The notes below the pieces were generated by a model that saw only the letters and a list, made by a program, of their open reading frames with translations, was not told where the DNA came from and searched no databases. A stretch of 64,000 nt of DNA from Biscogniauxia marginata (Eukaryota; Ascomycota; Sordariomycetes; Xylariales; Xylariaceae): assembly GCA_022695795.1 (NCBI GenBank), contig MU404061.1, positions 372,001 to 436,000 of the forward strand, written 5' to 3'. The translations under genes were made by a program, and so were the position numbers. Shown here piece after piece: positions 34,194-45,083 of the stretch (position 1 is the stretch's first letter; every line of letters begins with the position of its first letter).

Positions 34194-34615
34194 TGTGACG
34201 AACCTCCTTGTGTGTTCCTAGTCAGCTGACTTCACAGGTGAGTATATACTAGGTTTTCTTGATTTAAAGGTAATAGTGGGTTAAGATTAGTTTAATTAAT
34301 TTGCAATGTTATGTTCGTTAAAGAGGTTTTAAGGTACTTTCACTATAGTATTAAGAAGTAATTATAGCTTTAAATTAATAGCTAGAGAACCCGAGACTAA
34401 TTATATAAAGAAACCCCATTTTATTTATAATTATTTAAATCTATTATTTAATATGAGCTTTGTTTTACTCTTAAAGCATAAAGAAGCGTGCTTCGTCTTG
34501 CTCTTAAAGCATAACAAAGCGCCGTTCTATTATTACGTGATAATAGAAGAGAAAAAAGAACCTAAATCCGGATGTGTAAAAATAAAGGGTAAATAGATTT
34601 AGTTAAATCGTAATA
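34194..34615 (-). repeat. 3' LTR of element B
   Basis: 422 bp. Its U3 is of the same type as solo LTR D. Its terminal CA-equivalent has mutated (plus-strand CGTAATA instead of CGTAACA). Flanked on the left by AGTAA. Confidence 0.93.
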
Positions 34616-34819
34616 TTATTCTTCCCCTCCCAAGATCTTTGTTTTAAAGATAAAAGTGAGCTCTCTTTTTTTCTCTCTTTCTTAATAGTTCTTTATTATT
34701 ATTTATTAATAATTATTATATTAATTAACGGAATTTCCAAGTCGAAAAATAAACCTAAAAGTTCTATTATTCGTCGGAAAGACATTATTTAATTAATTCA
34801 CGATTTAAGGTTCGAGGTT

Positions 34820-35347
34820 ATGCCTTGTCGTTTTTGTTTATAAGAAGGCTTCTCATGTGAAAAAGTCGAAAATAGTTCGAAATGTAAGAAGTATTTAAAA
34901 GCTAATTATATATTTTACGATAATAATAATTTATTTATAGCTTCTTTTTAAAATATTTATAAAGAAAAGGAGCAACTAGATCGTAAAGAGGCCCTCGTAA
35001 AGAACAACTTTTTAAAATTTTAACGTAAAATAAATAAAACCGCCGCTCGCCTTATTCGGTTATGAAAGTAATATATATAGTTACGTAAACGTGGAGTTAA
35101 AATAATTTAATGTGGTTTTTAAAGTTTAGATTAGTTAAAAGAATAAAAGCGTTTAAAGGAGAAGTAAGCCAGATTAAAGGTTAAGTAACGTTTACTAACC
35201 GAGTAGATTAATGCTGTTTTTAAGGTCGCCTTTTCTTTCGACCTATTCTTTCTAGACTAGGATCTCGACTTTCGGGCCCTCTTGGCCGATTTGGGTTCTA
35301 GCGGTAAAAGTTCGCAAGCTTTTTCGTCAGGTTCTTTAAGTATTTAA
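34820..35347 (+). pseudogene. Opposite-strand Zn2Cys6-like/coiled-coil ORF relic of element B
   Basis: A single reading frame from ATG (34820) to TAA (35347) spans 175 codons without a visible indel, broken only by about a dozen stops of the kind RIP makes from CAA, CAG, CGA or TGG. It begins MPCRFC and shows Cys at 3, 6, 13 and 22. Codons 25 and 33 are Tyr (TAT/TAC), where G-to-A would have destroyed Cys. The inferred spacing CX2CX6CX8CX2CX7C resembles a fungal Zn2Cys6 cluster. A Lys/Glu/Arg-rich, coiled-coil-like middle follows, then an Asp/Phe-rich patch and a Ser-rich tail (SSGKSSQAFSSGS). It runs opposite to gag-pol. I do not recognise a named family. Element A carries a homologous frame, and the outer element matches at the tail. 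Confidence 0.65.
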
Positions 35348-37596
35348 GAGGTTCTTACGTATTTTCTTCTAGTGGGTAGCCTTCCCACTTAACAAAATAC
35401 TATAGTTAACCTCCGACCCGTTTTAAATCTAGTATTTTTTTTATTTCGTACTTATTAGGGTTTTTTTTAAATTCTAGTTGGTTTTTTGGCATGGCGTTAT
35501 TTGATGTTGGTTTTAAAAGCGAAACATGAAATACAAGATGTATTCTAGATCTTTTTAGTAGTGCTAGCTTATAATTAACTTTCGAAATAACCTTCTTAAT
35601 TTTATATAGTTTTAATTTCTTAAATTCAAGTTTTTCGTTAAGTTGCTTTATTTTAATTTAGGGTGTTTTTAATATTACGCCTTGTCGTTAGCGGAGTAAA
35701 TAAACTATATCTTTTTTCCTAAGAATTAGTTCTTTAATTCTTTTTTTATTATAGTACTTTGTTATTTTATCCTAAATAAACTATAATTCTTTTTATAGCT
35801 ATTATTATACTACTTAAACCTTTTTAGATAGTACTTTTGCCCTCGGGGCTTTTATTTCAACTCTTGGTGCTTTTATGAGTTTAATTAGTTATTTTTAGAT
35901 TTCCGCTTTTTACCTATATATTGCCTCGTATAGTGACATCTTTATATCCTCGTTAATCGAAGTGTTATATGCTATTTAGGTTATTAGTAGTAACTTTACC
36001 TAGTTATTCATTTCCTAGTTAACATAGCTTCGTAAATACTATTTTATTATTTAGTTTAGTTTTTTTGTTTACTTGTTTATCTAGGGGTAATACGTTATAG
36101 ATAACTTTTATTTAATTCCCATTCGTTTTATTAAGCTGGTCCAAAATTTTAACGTGAATAATTTATCTTTATTTAAAACAACGCGTTTTAGTAACCCATG
36201 TTTATTAATGTATTTTCTCAGGAAACTAAAAGTTAACTATTTTACTATGCTTAATTCGTTAAATAGTAAGAAGTAGGCGTATTTCGTGAGTTTATTAATA
36301 ATTATTTATATACTGTTATAATGTATTTTTATGGTAGGATCTTTTAACTTTGGGAGTTTCATTACGAAGTCTTATATAATTATATTTCATGCTTTATTAG
36401 GTATTTAGGTTGGTTATAATAATTTATATGGTTTATGTCGTAATGCTTTAGCCTTGTTATAAATGTTATAATTCTTTATAATTCTTTTAATTGTTTATCG
36501 TATTTCTAGAAAGTTAAATTCTTTTTAAAGTTGTTTTATTGTTTTGAAAATCCCTTAGTAGCTGTGTAAAGGATGTTTATGAAATTCTTTAACGAATTCG
36601 TTTTATATTCATTTTAATATGTATATCTTTTCTTTATACGAGAGAAGTTCGTCGCTAAATCCTTATTAAAATTATAATTGTTTTTCCTTTTAATTGTAGT
36701 TTTCCTTGAATCGTTATTTCTAGTTTCCTATGTTGATTTATATATAAACTAATACAATTAATTCGTTATTTTGTTATTTAAATATCTAGACATTTTTTTA
36801 TTGATTTTTGATTTATAATCTCCCTTTTTATTAAAAAGATTTGCTTAAATATTTTTTTTCCTTTAATATGCTGGATTTTAAAATTAAACTTGGATAAAAA
36901 GATCATTTAACGCTTATATCTTTAATTAAGCGTTTATATTATTATAAATCGTGTAAGGTTTTTATGGTTTAAGTAAATATTAATAGGTTTTTTAGTTTTA
37001 TTAAGCTATAGTTCTTATTTTTTTAGTGTTTTAATGACTATTAATAATTCCTTATTATAAATTTAATAGTTTAATTTAGCACTATATAGTGCTTTAAATA
37101 GGTACGCGACTAGGTACCATTTCTTATTATTTTCCAGCTACTTTAGGACTATTTTAATGGTGAAATCTAAGGCGTTTATTCTTAGTCGTTTCTTTTTATT
37201 TTCGTTTGGAAGTTTATATATAACCTCACTAGTTATAACTTCTTTTAACTGCTAAAAAGCCTGTTTAGCTTCTTTAGTGAAATGAAAAGCCTCTTTTATT
37301 TTTGCTAAGGTAGTTAGTTTCGTTAATAGTTTAGCGATACGCCTAAAATCTTTAATAAGTTATTTAACATAATTAATAAAGCCAAGAAATGCGCGTACGT
37401 TTATAACACTTTTAAGTTCTAGCTAATCCTTAACTACTGCTATTTTTCCCTTTTAAATACGAATTTCTCCTAGACTTATTATAAACCTTAAATAGTTTAA
37501 TTTCTTGATATGCTATTTATTTTTGGTCGGATAAACGAGTAGGTTTACCCTCTTTAAAGCTTTTAACACCTGCTTTATATGTTTCTTATGCTTTTT

Positions 37597-40123
37597 CTCG
37601 TTTTCTAAGTAAATTAGTATATCGTTTAGGTAAACGAATATAAATTTATTTAAAAACTTGCGAAAAACTATTATAATTATATATTAAAATGTAGCGAGTA
37701 CGTTAATAAGTTTAAATGGTATAACCTTATATTTATAATATTTATATATTATTTAAAAGGCTATATATTATTCGTGTCTCTTAGCCATTTTAATTATATA
37801 ATATTTATTATGAAAGTTTAATGTTATGAAGATTTAGGCTTTATTAATTTATTCTTTTATAAGTTTTATTAGTAATAATAAATACTTGTTTTTTTTAATT
37901 ATTTTATTAAGGTGTTAGTAGTTAATTACTCGTCGTTATACTAGGTTTCCTTTTTTATCGATATGTTGCTTCTCGTTTTTATTGATTTTAAGTACTATGA
38001 TTACCGGGTATCTTAACGAGGATTTAGATTCTCGAATATATCTTTTATCGAGATCCTCTTAAATTCCTTTTTATAATACTCTTTATTTTTCTTAATTTAT
38101 AAGATATACTAAAAATAATTTTAGTTATTTTTCTTTTTTAAAGTGAATTTAGTGATTTTACTAGCTATGTTTTAATAATTCTTCTTTTGTTTTATTTTTA
38201 AATAATTTATAAAAACGAAGGTACTTGTGTAGTACTTTTTTTATTAAATTTTTAGGCTTGGTTACTTAAATTATATAGGCGATATATTTCGTTCTTATAT
38301 TCGTTTCTTTAGAGTTATTTACGGTACTCATCTTGTAACTCGTAATAATTAACTCCTTTTGTTTTTAATCCTAATAAAGCGTGTTTATCTTGAAATTTAT
38401 TCGTAGATTACTTTTTTTAAGTTAATTCATTCCTAAGATCATATTATGATTTAATATATATGTAATATTAAGGATAATTTGTTTAAAATGCCTTTAAATA
38501 GTTACTAAGAAAAGAATTATTTTTTTAGTATTTTACTATTCTCGTAACTAGATATACTTTCTTTAAAGTTTTATAACTTATATAGATTTTATTTATATAT
38601 TTATAATATTCTGTTTTTTTAAGCTACCTTTATTAAAACATAACTTTTATTTACTCTTAAATCTATTAAAGCTTTATACTCCTTTTTATTATACTTGACT
38701 TTAGTTATAATAGTGTTATTAAGTCTTAACTGGATTTTATATAAGGACTTGCTATTTATGACTTCTCGCTGCCTTACTAGCGAGAGCCTTTACCGTTTTT
38801 TGGTTTTTCACGTCCCTTTTTTTTTGGTTTTCTTTTAATTGCTGTAACCCGGATGTCCTTCTATTCTTAAGCTTTTATAAAAGCGTGTTTCTAGTAATTA
38901 TTACTTAAATAATCTTTTTAATTACCCTTTACGTAATAGGGGGTAAAAGGTTTGTTTTTTATATAAAACCTTATATATTAAAACTTTAATTCTTTTTTTA
39001 GAGCCTTTTTATAGCCTAAGTCCGTTTTATTAACTCGGAATTTCTTAAAGTTCTAAATTATTTTTAAATAAAAGGAGTAATTCTTGAGTTTATTTATTAA
39101 GGGTATTTTAATGTTTCTTTTTAAGTTTATATTAATTTTTAGAAGTTTTCCTTTTTTCTTGAGGTATATTTTAATGATTCGTTTATAGCTTTATTTAGTC
39201 GCACGTGTTTTCGCTTGTTATTTTATTAAGTGTTTTCTTATAAAGCCGAATAAATTAATGTTATATTTAGTTCGTTTTTCGAGCTATTATGAAAAATGTA
39301 GTTCTTTTTATAATTCTTATAATTCTTTTTTAATCTCGTCTTTTTCGAAACCTGCTTCGAGTAAGTCGTGTACGTCGCATAGTACCGAGGTGTAATATAT
39401 ATAACCTTTAATAATTACTTCGTTACTTCTTTCGGAACCGGGGTAAAGATAACATGCTCGAGGAAAATGTGGCTATCGTGGGGTATTATCGCAAATACAC
39501 TTATTTTCTTTCGTGTTATTACTTTTTAGTTCTTAAGGATAATAACCAGTTTTATTTTTAAAACTTTTATATACTTAGCAAGCGTCGTTAATATAAAAGC
39601 TTTAATATAACGATATATGTTTTTTTAAGCTTTAATAAATATTATAGCTATTATTTATATAAAACCTTTTATTTAAGTTGTTATATTGGCTTTTTCCTTA
39701 ATAGGTTTTACATTTATTATTATTATAGTGGCTTTAATATAAATTATTATGGTTTAACTTAATCCTTAAGTCGTATCTTAGTTTATAATTATTATATTCG
39801 TATAATAATTCGCTTTCGTTATATTCTTATTTAGTTTGTTTTAATATGAAATATCCTAGATATAAGTGGTTATTCTTTAAATAGTTTTTGCGATTAACTT
39901 AATAATATTTATAAACTCCTTTTATAGGGGCCTTTTTAATCTTTTTTGCTTTAATGGTGTCGATAATAAATACTTGGTTTATTTCTTCGTTGTTTTCGAA
40001 TTAAACCCTTGCCTTAACGACTCTTTTCTCGGGTTAAGGGATCTTTCTTGTTTTTGGTTTCTATTTCTTAGGACTTCGGCACTCGTTTTTATAATGTCTT
40101 TTTTTTTTATAGTTAAAATACTT
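37597..40123 (-). pseudogene. gag-pol relic of element B
   Basis: On the minus strand: knuckle codons KYFNYKKKRHYKNEC (40079-40123, only the last Cys left); protease ALIDLR (38655-38672, Asp kept but Ser-Gly changed to Leu-Arg by two transitions); and RT block FLNKFIFVYLNDILIYLENE (37597-37656, one of two catalytic Asp kept). The pattern of surviving residues differs from element A, so the two copies were mutated independently. Confidence 0.85.
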
Positions 40124-41260
40124 AATAGTTAATTTATCTCGTTTCTTTTATTCCTTTTAAATAACGTTAATTTTAATAGGGTTTAACTTGGTTTTAGTGC
40201 CTTTCCTGGTTCCGGTACCGCTTTTATGATTTCCTCTTTTTAGTTAATTGTTATTCTTTTGTTATACCGTTTTTTTCTTTTTAAAATACCGTTCGAAGTT
40301 TTTATTATTAATGGCAATTACCATTATAACGTAGTTATTAAACTTTTTTAAGTTCTTTTCTTTGTATAGATTTATTTTATATAACTTATTCTTTATATGG
40401 TTTTTTAATTTTTAATAAAATAAGTAATATAGGTTTTTGATAAGTAGTTATAATTAACTTGCGAGTTTTTTAAATTTAATAACGTAATTTAAAGCTTTTT
40501 TGTCTTGTCGTAGTTTATAAAGTCGAGCTTTGACCTATTACTTAAGGATTAAATTGCTAAATATAGACCTAAGTTGTTTTTTAAACTTCTTATAATTCTT
40601 AAAAACCTTTTTTATATTTTTTTAGGCGTTTAATCCGTTTTTTAAATAATTTTTTAATATTAATTAAAACCAGGTTAAAGTGGTTTTAACAAGGAGCTGG
40701 GATATCGTGAGAACCTTTTATTTCTTAGTAGTAATCGTTTTATAATAGAATCGTAAGTAGGTTCTAGCTTAAATTAAAAATCCCTTTAAATCGCTTAACC
40801 CATTATATTTATTAGGTGTAATAAGTTTAAAACCCTTTACGTCGGGGGTTATTATATTGTTTTCGTCGTTTAAGTTATTAGGGTTATTATTGTTTAAAGG
40901 TGGTTACTTGTTTTTAAGAGGTAAGGGTTATTTTGCTTATTTATTTTCTTTTTTAGGTATTTCTTCCTCCTCCTTTTTTTTTTCTTAAATGATTTTTCGT
41001 GTTGAGCTTTCGAGGTGTCTTTTTATGACTCTTTTTTAACTATAATTATAATAGACTTTTATATTAATTTCCTTAAATCTTTTTGTTATACCGTAAAAAG
41101 ATTTAAAGTTTTCATTTAAAAGCTTATTAATTATTATTCTTTTACTTGTTTTTTTTCTTGTTACTTTTTAGTTTTAGGGGGTATGCTTGTCTTGGGACTG
41201 TTCGATTGAAAATCTCTTTTTTTAAATTAATATTAAGCATTAATTAAAGAGCTATTAAAA

Positions 41261-41681
41261 TGTGACGAACCTTTTTATGTGTTCCTAGTTAATTAACTTC
41301 ATAAGTAAGTACATATTAGGTTTTCTTGATTTAAAGGTAATAATAAGTTAAGATTAGTTTAATTAATTTATAATGTTATATTCGTTAAAAAGGTTTCAAG
41401 GTATTTTCACTATAATATTAAGGAGTAATTATAGCCTTAAATTAATAGTTAAAAACCCAAGATTAATTATATAAAGAAACCTCATTTTATTTATAGTTAT
41501 TTAAATCCATTATTTAATGTGAGTTTTGTCCTGCTCCTAGAGCACAAGGGAGCGTGTTTCGTCTTGCTCTTAAAGCATAACGGAGCGCCGTTCTATTATC
41601 ACGTGATGATAAAGGAGAAGGAAGAACCCAAATCCGGACGCGTAAAAGCAAAGGGTAAATAGATCTAGTTAAATCGTAACA
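41261..41681 (-). repeat. 5' LTR of element B
   Basis: 421 bp, terminating at the AGTAA duplication. It retains the CATCACGTGATG-type palindrome near 41600 and the GGGTTCTTCC-type block in better condition than the opposite LTR. Confidence 0.93.
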
Positions 41682-43195
41682 AGTAATTCTAAAATAATTA
41701 AAAGATAATAAAAAGTGGTATTTAGTTGCGTATTTATTTAAGGCATTACATAATATTAAATTAAATTATTAGTAATTATTAAAACATTAAAAAAATAAGA
41801 ATTATAACTTAATAAAATTAAAAAATTTAATAAAATTTATTTAAATTATAAAAACTTTATATAATTTATAATAATATAAACATTTAATTAAAGATTAATA
41901 AAAAAAGTTTAAATGTTTAAATAATAAAATAATAAAATAATTATATTAATTTATATGTAAATTAATATAAAAATTAAAAATAACATTTTAAAAAAAGTTA
42001 TAATTAAAAAGAAAAATAATTATAGTTTTAATAAGGAACTAATAACGAATTTTTTTTATATAAAGAAAAAGTATATATATTAAAATAAGTATAAAACGAG
42101 TTTATTAAAGAATTTTATAAATACTTTTTATATAGTTATTAAGGAATTTTTAAAATATTAAAACGGTTATAAAAAGAATTTAACTTTTTAAGAATAAAAT
42201 AAATAATTATAAAATTTATAAAATTTATAATAAAGTTAAAATATTATAACATAAATTATATAAATTATTATAACTAACTTAAATACTTAAAAAACATAAT
42301 GTATAATTATATAAAATTTTATAATAAAACTTAAATACTTAAAAAAACATAATATATAATTATATAAAATTTTATAATAAAACTTTTTAAGTTAAAAAAC
42401 CTTATTATAAAAATACTTTATAATAATATATAAATAATTATTAATAAACTTACGAAATATATTTACTTTTTATTATTTAATAAATTAAATAAAATAAAAT
42501 AACTAGTTTTTAGTTTTTTAAAAAAGTATATTAATAAATATAAATTATTAAAATATATTATTTTAAATAAAATAAATTATTTATATTAAAATTTTAAATT
42601 AATTTAATAAAACTATTATTAATAACTTAAATAATATATAACATTTCGGTTAATAAAAACATAAAAATATTATTATATAAAATAATATATAATTAAAAAA
42701 CAAAAATCCAAAAATAATTAATTAAACTTATGAAAATATTAAAAAATAAAATAAAAACCTTAAAAGTAAAAGTACTATTTAAAAAAGTTTAAATAATATA
42801 ATTATAATTTATTTAAAATAAAATAACAAAATATTATAATAAAAAAATAAAAAAATAATTCTTAAAAAAAGATATAATTTACTTATTTTATTAATAATAA
42901 AGCGCGTTAATAAAAAACTTAAATTCAAAAAAATTAAAACTATATAAAATTCAAAAAGTCATTTTAAAAATTAATTATAAACTTTCTTTATTAAAAAGAT
43001 TTAAAAAGATTTTATTTTTTATTTTTTATTTTTAAAATTAATATTAAAAAACGCCTTATTAAAAATTAATTAAAATTTAAAAAAACCTTAATAAATACGA
43101 AATAAAAAGATATTAAATTTAAAATAAGTTAATAATTAATTATAATATTTTATTAAATAAAAAGATTACTTATTAAAAAAACATTTAAAAACTAT

Positions 43196-43560
43196 TTAAA
43201 CACTTAAAAAACTTAATAAATAAACTTACGAAATTTTACCGCTAAAATCTAAACTAGCTAAAAAAACCTAAAAATCGAAATCATAATTTAATTAAAACTA
43301 ATCGAAAAAAGAAAAAGCGATTTTAAAAATAAAATTAATTTATATTACTTTTAAATATTTTTACTTTTCTTTTTTACGTTTAACACGCTTTAATTTCTTT
43401 TATTTTTAAACATAATAAATTTTTACGTTTATTAATATACGCTCTTTTTTTAACTTTTTTAATTTATTTTTAAACTTTTTATATTAAGTAACGACACGCC
43501 TAAATTACTTAAAAATAAAACCTTAAACGTCATAAAACACTTAATTATTTTTAATATAAA
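43196..43560 (-). pseudogene. Opposite-strand ORF relic of outer element
   Basis: The strand composition flips here: the plus strand turns from A-rich to T-rich between about 43330 and 43500. Read on the minus strand, the last 40 or so codons match the tail of the ORF at 34820-35347 (the AGCGGTAAAA block and a closing TTAAGTGTTTAA stop at 43196). Upstream is a Lys/Arg-rich segment. The start could not be located and may lie nearer 43700. It shows that the accessory ORF belongs to this element family and was not picked up by one copy. Confidence 0.5.
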
Positions 43561-43778
43561 AAATAACAAGAAAAGTCCGTTTTAAATAACTAATAAAAAA
43601 GTTTTTAACGTTCGTAATAATAATATAAAACTATTTTAATAAAAAACCGAAATATTATAAAAATAAAAAAAGGTTTTTAAATAATATTCTTTATAAATAA
43701 TTAAAAAAAAACTTACTTATTAAAAGTGAAATTAAAAAGTAATATTTAAAAATAAAAACCTTAAAAAAAGAAAAGTAA

Positions 43779-44165
43779 TATTATAACTTTATTTAATTAA
43801 ATAATTTAAATTACGTAACTTTAAATTAACGATCTCGTTATTTTAATAAAATCGCAAAATTAATAAAGATCTCGTTATTTTTACGAGATTATTAAATCTT
43901 ATAAAAAATCCTAAATAATAAAAAGTATAAAAAAATAAGATTTCTTTATATATTTAGTTATTTATTTTAATTTTTAATTATTAATTTAAAATTATAATTA
44001 CTTTTTAATATTATAATAAGAATACCTTAAAATCTCTTTAATAAATAAAGCATTATAAATCTTTTAAATTAACCTCGATCTATTATTACCCTTAAAACAA
44101 GAAAACTTAATACGTATTTACCTGTGAAGTTAGCTAACTAGGAACACACAGGGAGGTTCGTCACA
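43779..44165 (+). repeat. 3' LTR of outer element
   Basis: 387 bp. Its first half is far more RIP-shifted than the same part of the 5' LTR, whereas its last 80 bases keep the unmutated AACACACAGGGAGGTTCGTC end. Followed by the CCTAG duplication (44166-44170). The AT-rich block ends exactly here. Confidence 0.93.
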
Positions 44166-44170
44166 CCTAG

Positions 44171-45083
44171 GAGCCTTGACATATACACGTCGAACCTTGT
44201 TATTACTTACGGAATATATTAGCGTTGTACATAGTCACAGCCAGGTGCAGGGTACATACCTAGGTAAATACATATTTATATAAATATACTTTTTTAATTG
44301 TGTTTCCCTCGCTTCGGTGTACTAAATAAATAAGGGGAGGAGAGTAAGGGAGAGAGAGTGGAATGGCGAACTGTTGAGAGTAGTGGGACAAGACCTGCTG
44401 CTACAAATATAAAACGGCAGCCAGGATAGCTTTGGTGGGAATTGAATTAGCATTAAGCTTTATCTAGTATATACCTAGGTACCTAGGTGCCATTTATCGA
44501 CGGTGATTTCTTCTGTTTTTATTATTTTATTTTATTATTTATTATTTTTGGAATACTCCGCCCTCGTCAAGTTAACTTATATCAGATACCCGTAGAAAAA
44601 AAATAATATGTAATACTCATAAAACAGACAATGCTGCGCAACGAGACCCTTGATGAATGGCCGCCCTGCTAATGTCGCATCCAATCGTTACGTAGGTACC
44701 GATCTCGGAGAACCCTACTTTGCAGCGTCATTGGAGGGGGTCGGGGGTGGCCTGGAGCGACGGGTGCCAAAAATAACAACCGCATAAATGCTATACAGAC
44801 TGTACTCATTGTTTTTGTCGCCTTCACAAGCTGCGGCGCCTGCCATCAACTGCCACAGCGCATCAAGACAGCTGCCACCCCGCGGGGTCGCACAGGCTGA
44901 CTAACATCTCCACATTTATTGACTCAACCACTCCGTAACCGCGGGGAAAATTTTGTACATAAAAACTCTTCCCGACACTATCACCACGAAACGAAACGGT
45001 TTCAGCGCAAAGTCTACGATTTATCTGCCAATCACCCATTTTGTCTTGTTCCTTACGGTCAATTGAACCCCGAAAAGCCCATC
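44171..45083 (+). promoter_or_regulatory. Upstream region of the homocitrate synthase gene
   Basis: This is 913 bp of normal base composition between the retrotransposon edge and the start codon. It contains TACCTAGGTACCTAGGTG near 44475, a T/A-rich tract near 44515-44550, and pyrimidine-rich sequence before the ATG. A Gcn4/Cpc1-type site is listed separately. No gene is seen. Confidence 0.55.
44920..44926 (+). promoter_or_regulatory. Consensus Gcn4/Cpc1 binding site TGACTCA
   Basis: A perfect TGACTCA lies 158 bp upstream of the homocitrate synthase start. In fungi the bZIP activator Gcn4 (Cpc1/CpcA in filamentous species) binds this heptamer and induces amino-acid biosynthetic genes, including lysine genes, under starvation. 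The placement fits, but occupancy is inferred. Confidence 0.6.

Larger units (their letters stand above)
34194..41681 (-). mobile_element. Nested gypsy element B (minus strand)
   Basis: 7488 bp, with LTRs 34194-34615 and 41261-41681 and an exact duplication AGTAA (34189-34193 and 41682-41686). Internal sequence is a close relative of element A throughout. On the minus strand: the knuckle relic at 40079-40123, the protease relic ALIDLR at 38655-38672, and the RT relic YLNDILIY within 37597-37656. A clear polypurine tract (GGGAGGGGAAGAA on the minus strand) abuts the 3' LTR at about 34617-34631. An opposite-strand ORF relic is at 34820-35347. It is inserted in the outer element only about 200 bp from element A, in the same orientation. 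Confidence 0.93.
21348..44165 (+). mobile_element. Outer Ty3/gypsy-type LTR retrotransposon, RIP-degraded
   Basis: This is a complete element with TG...CA LTRs (21348-21735 and 43779-44165) and an exact 5 bp target duplication CCTAG at 21343-21347 and 44166-44170. On the plus strand, remains of gag (zinc-knuckle-like codons at 22930-22974) and pol (RT motif codons YLNNILIYLKN at 25571-25630) are recognisable, so gag-pol runs left to right. RT continues after each insertion: a GFINY...F..DFG-like segment lies at about 33999-34060. Without its four nested insertions (24432-24813, 25646-26067, 26243-33993, 34194-41681) it is about 6.8 kb, a usual gypsy size. The sequence is overwhelmingly A/T with nonsense codons throughout, so no product is possible. 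A purine tract precedes the 3' LTR. Confidence 0.92.

Noticed and set aside
44919..45083. Upstream extension of the homocitrate synthase frame from a TTG codon
   Set aside because: There is no ATG in the extension and its composition is not protein-like. It overlaps the Gcn4/Cpc1 site and leader.
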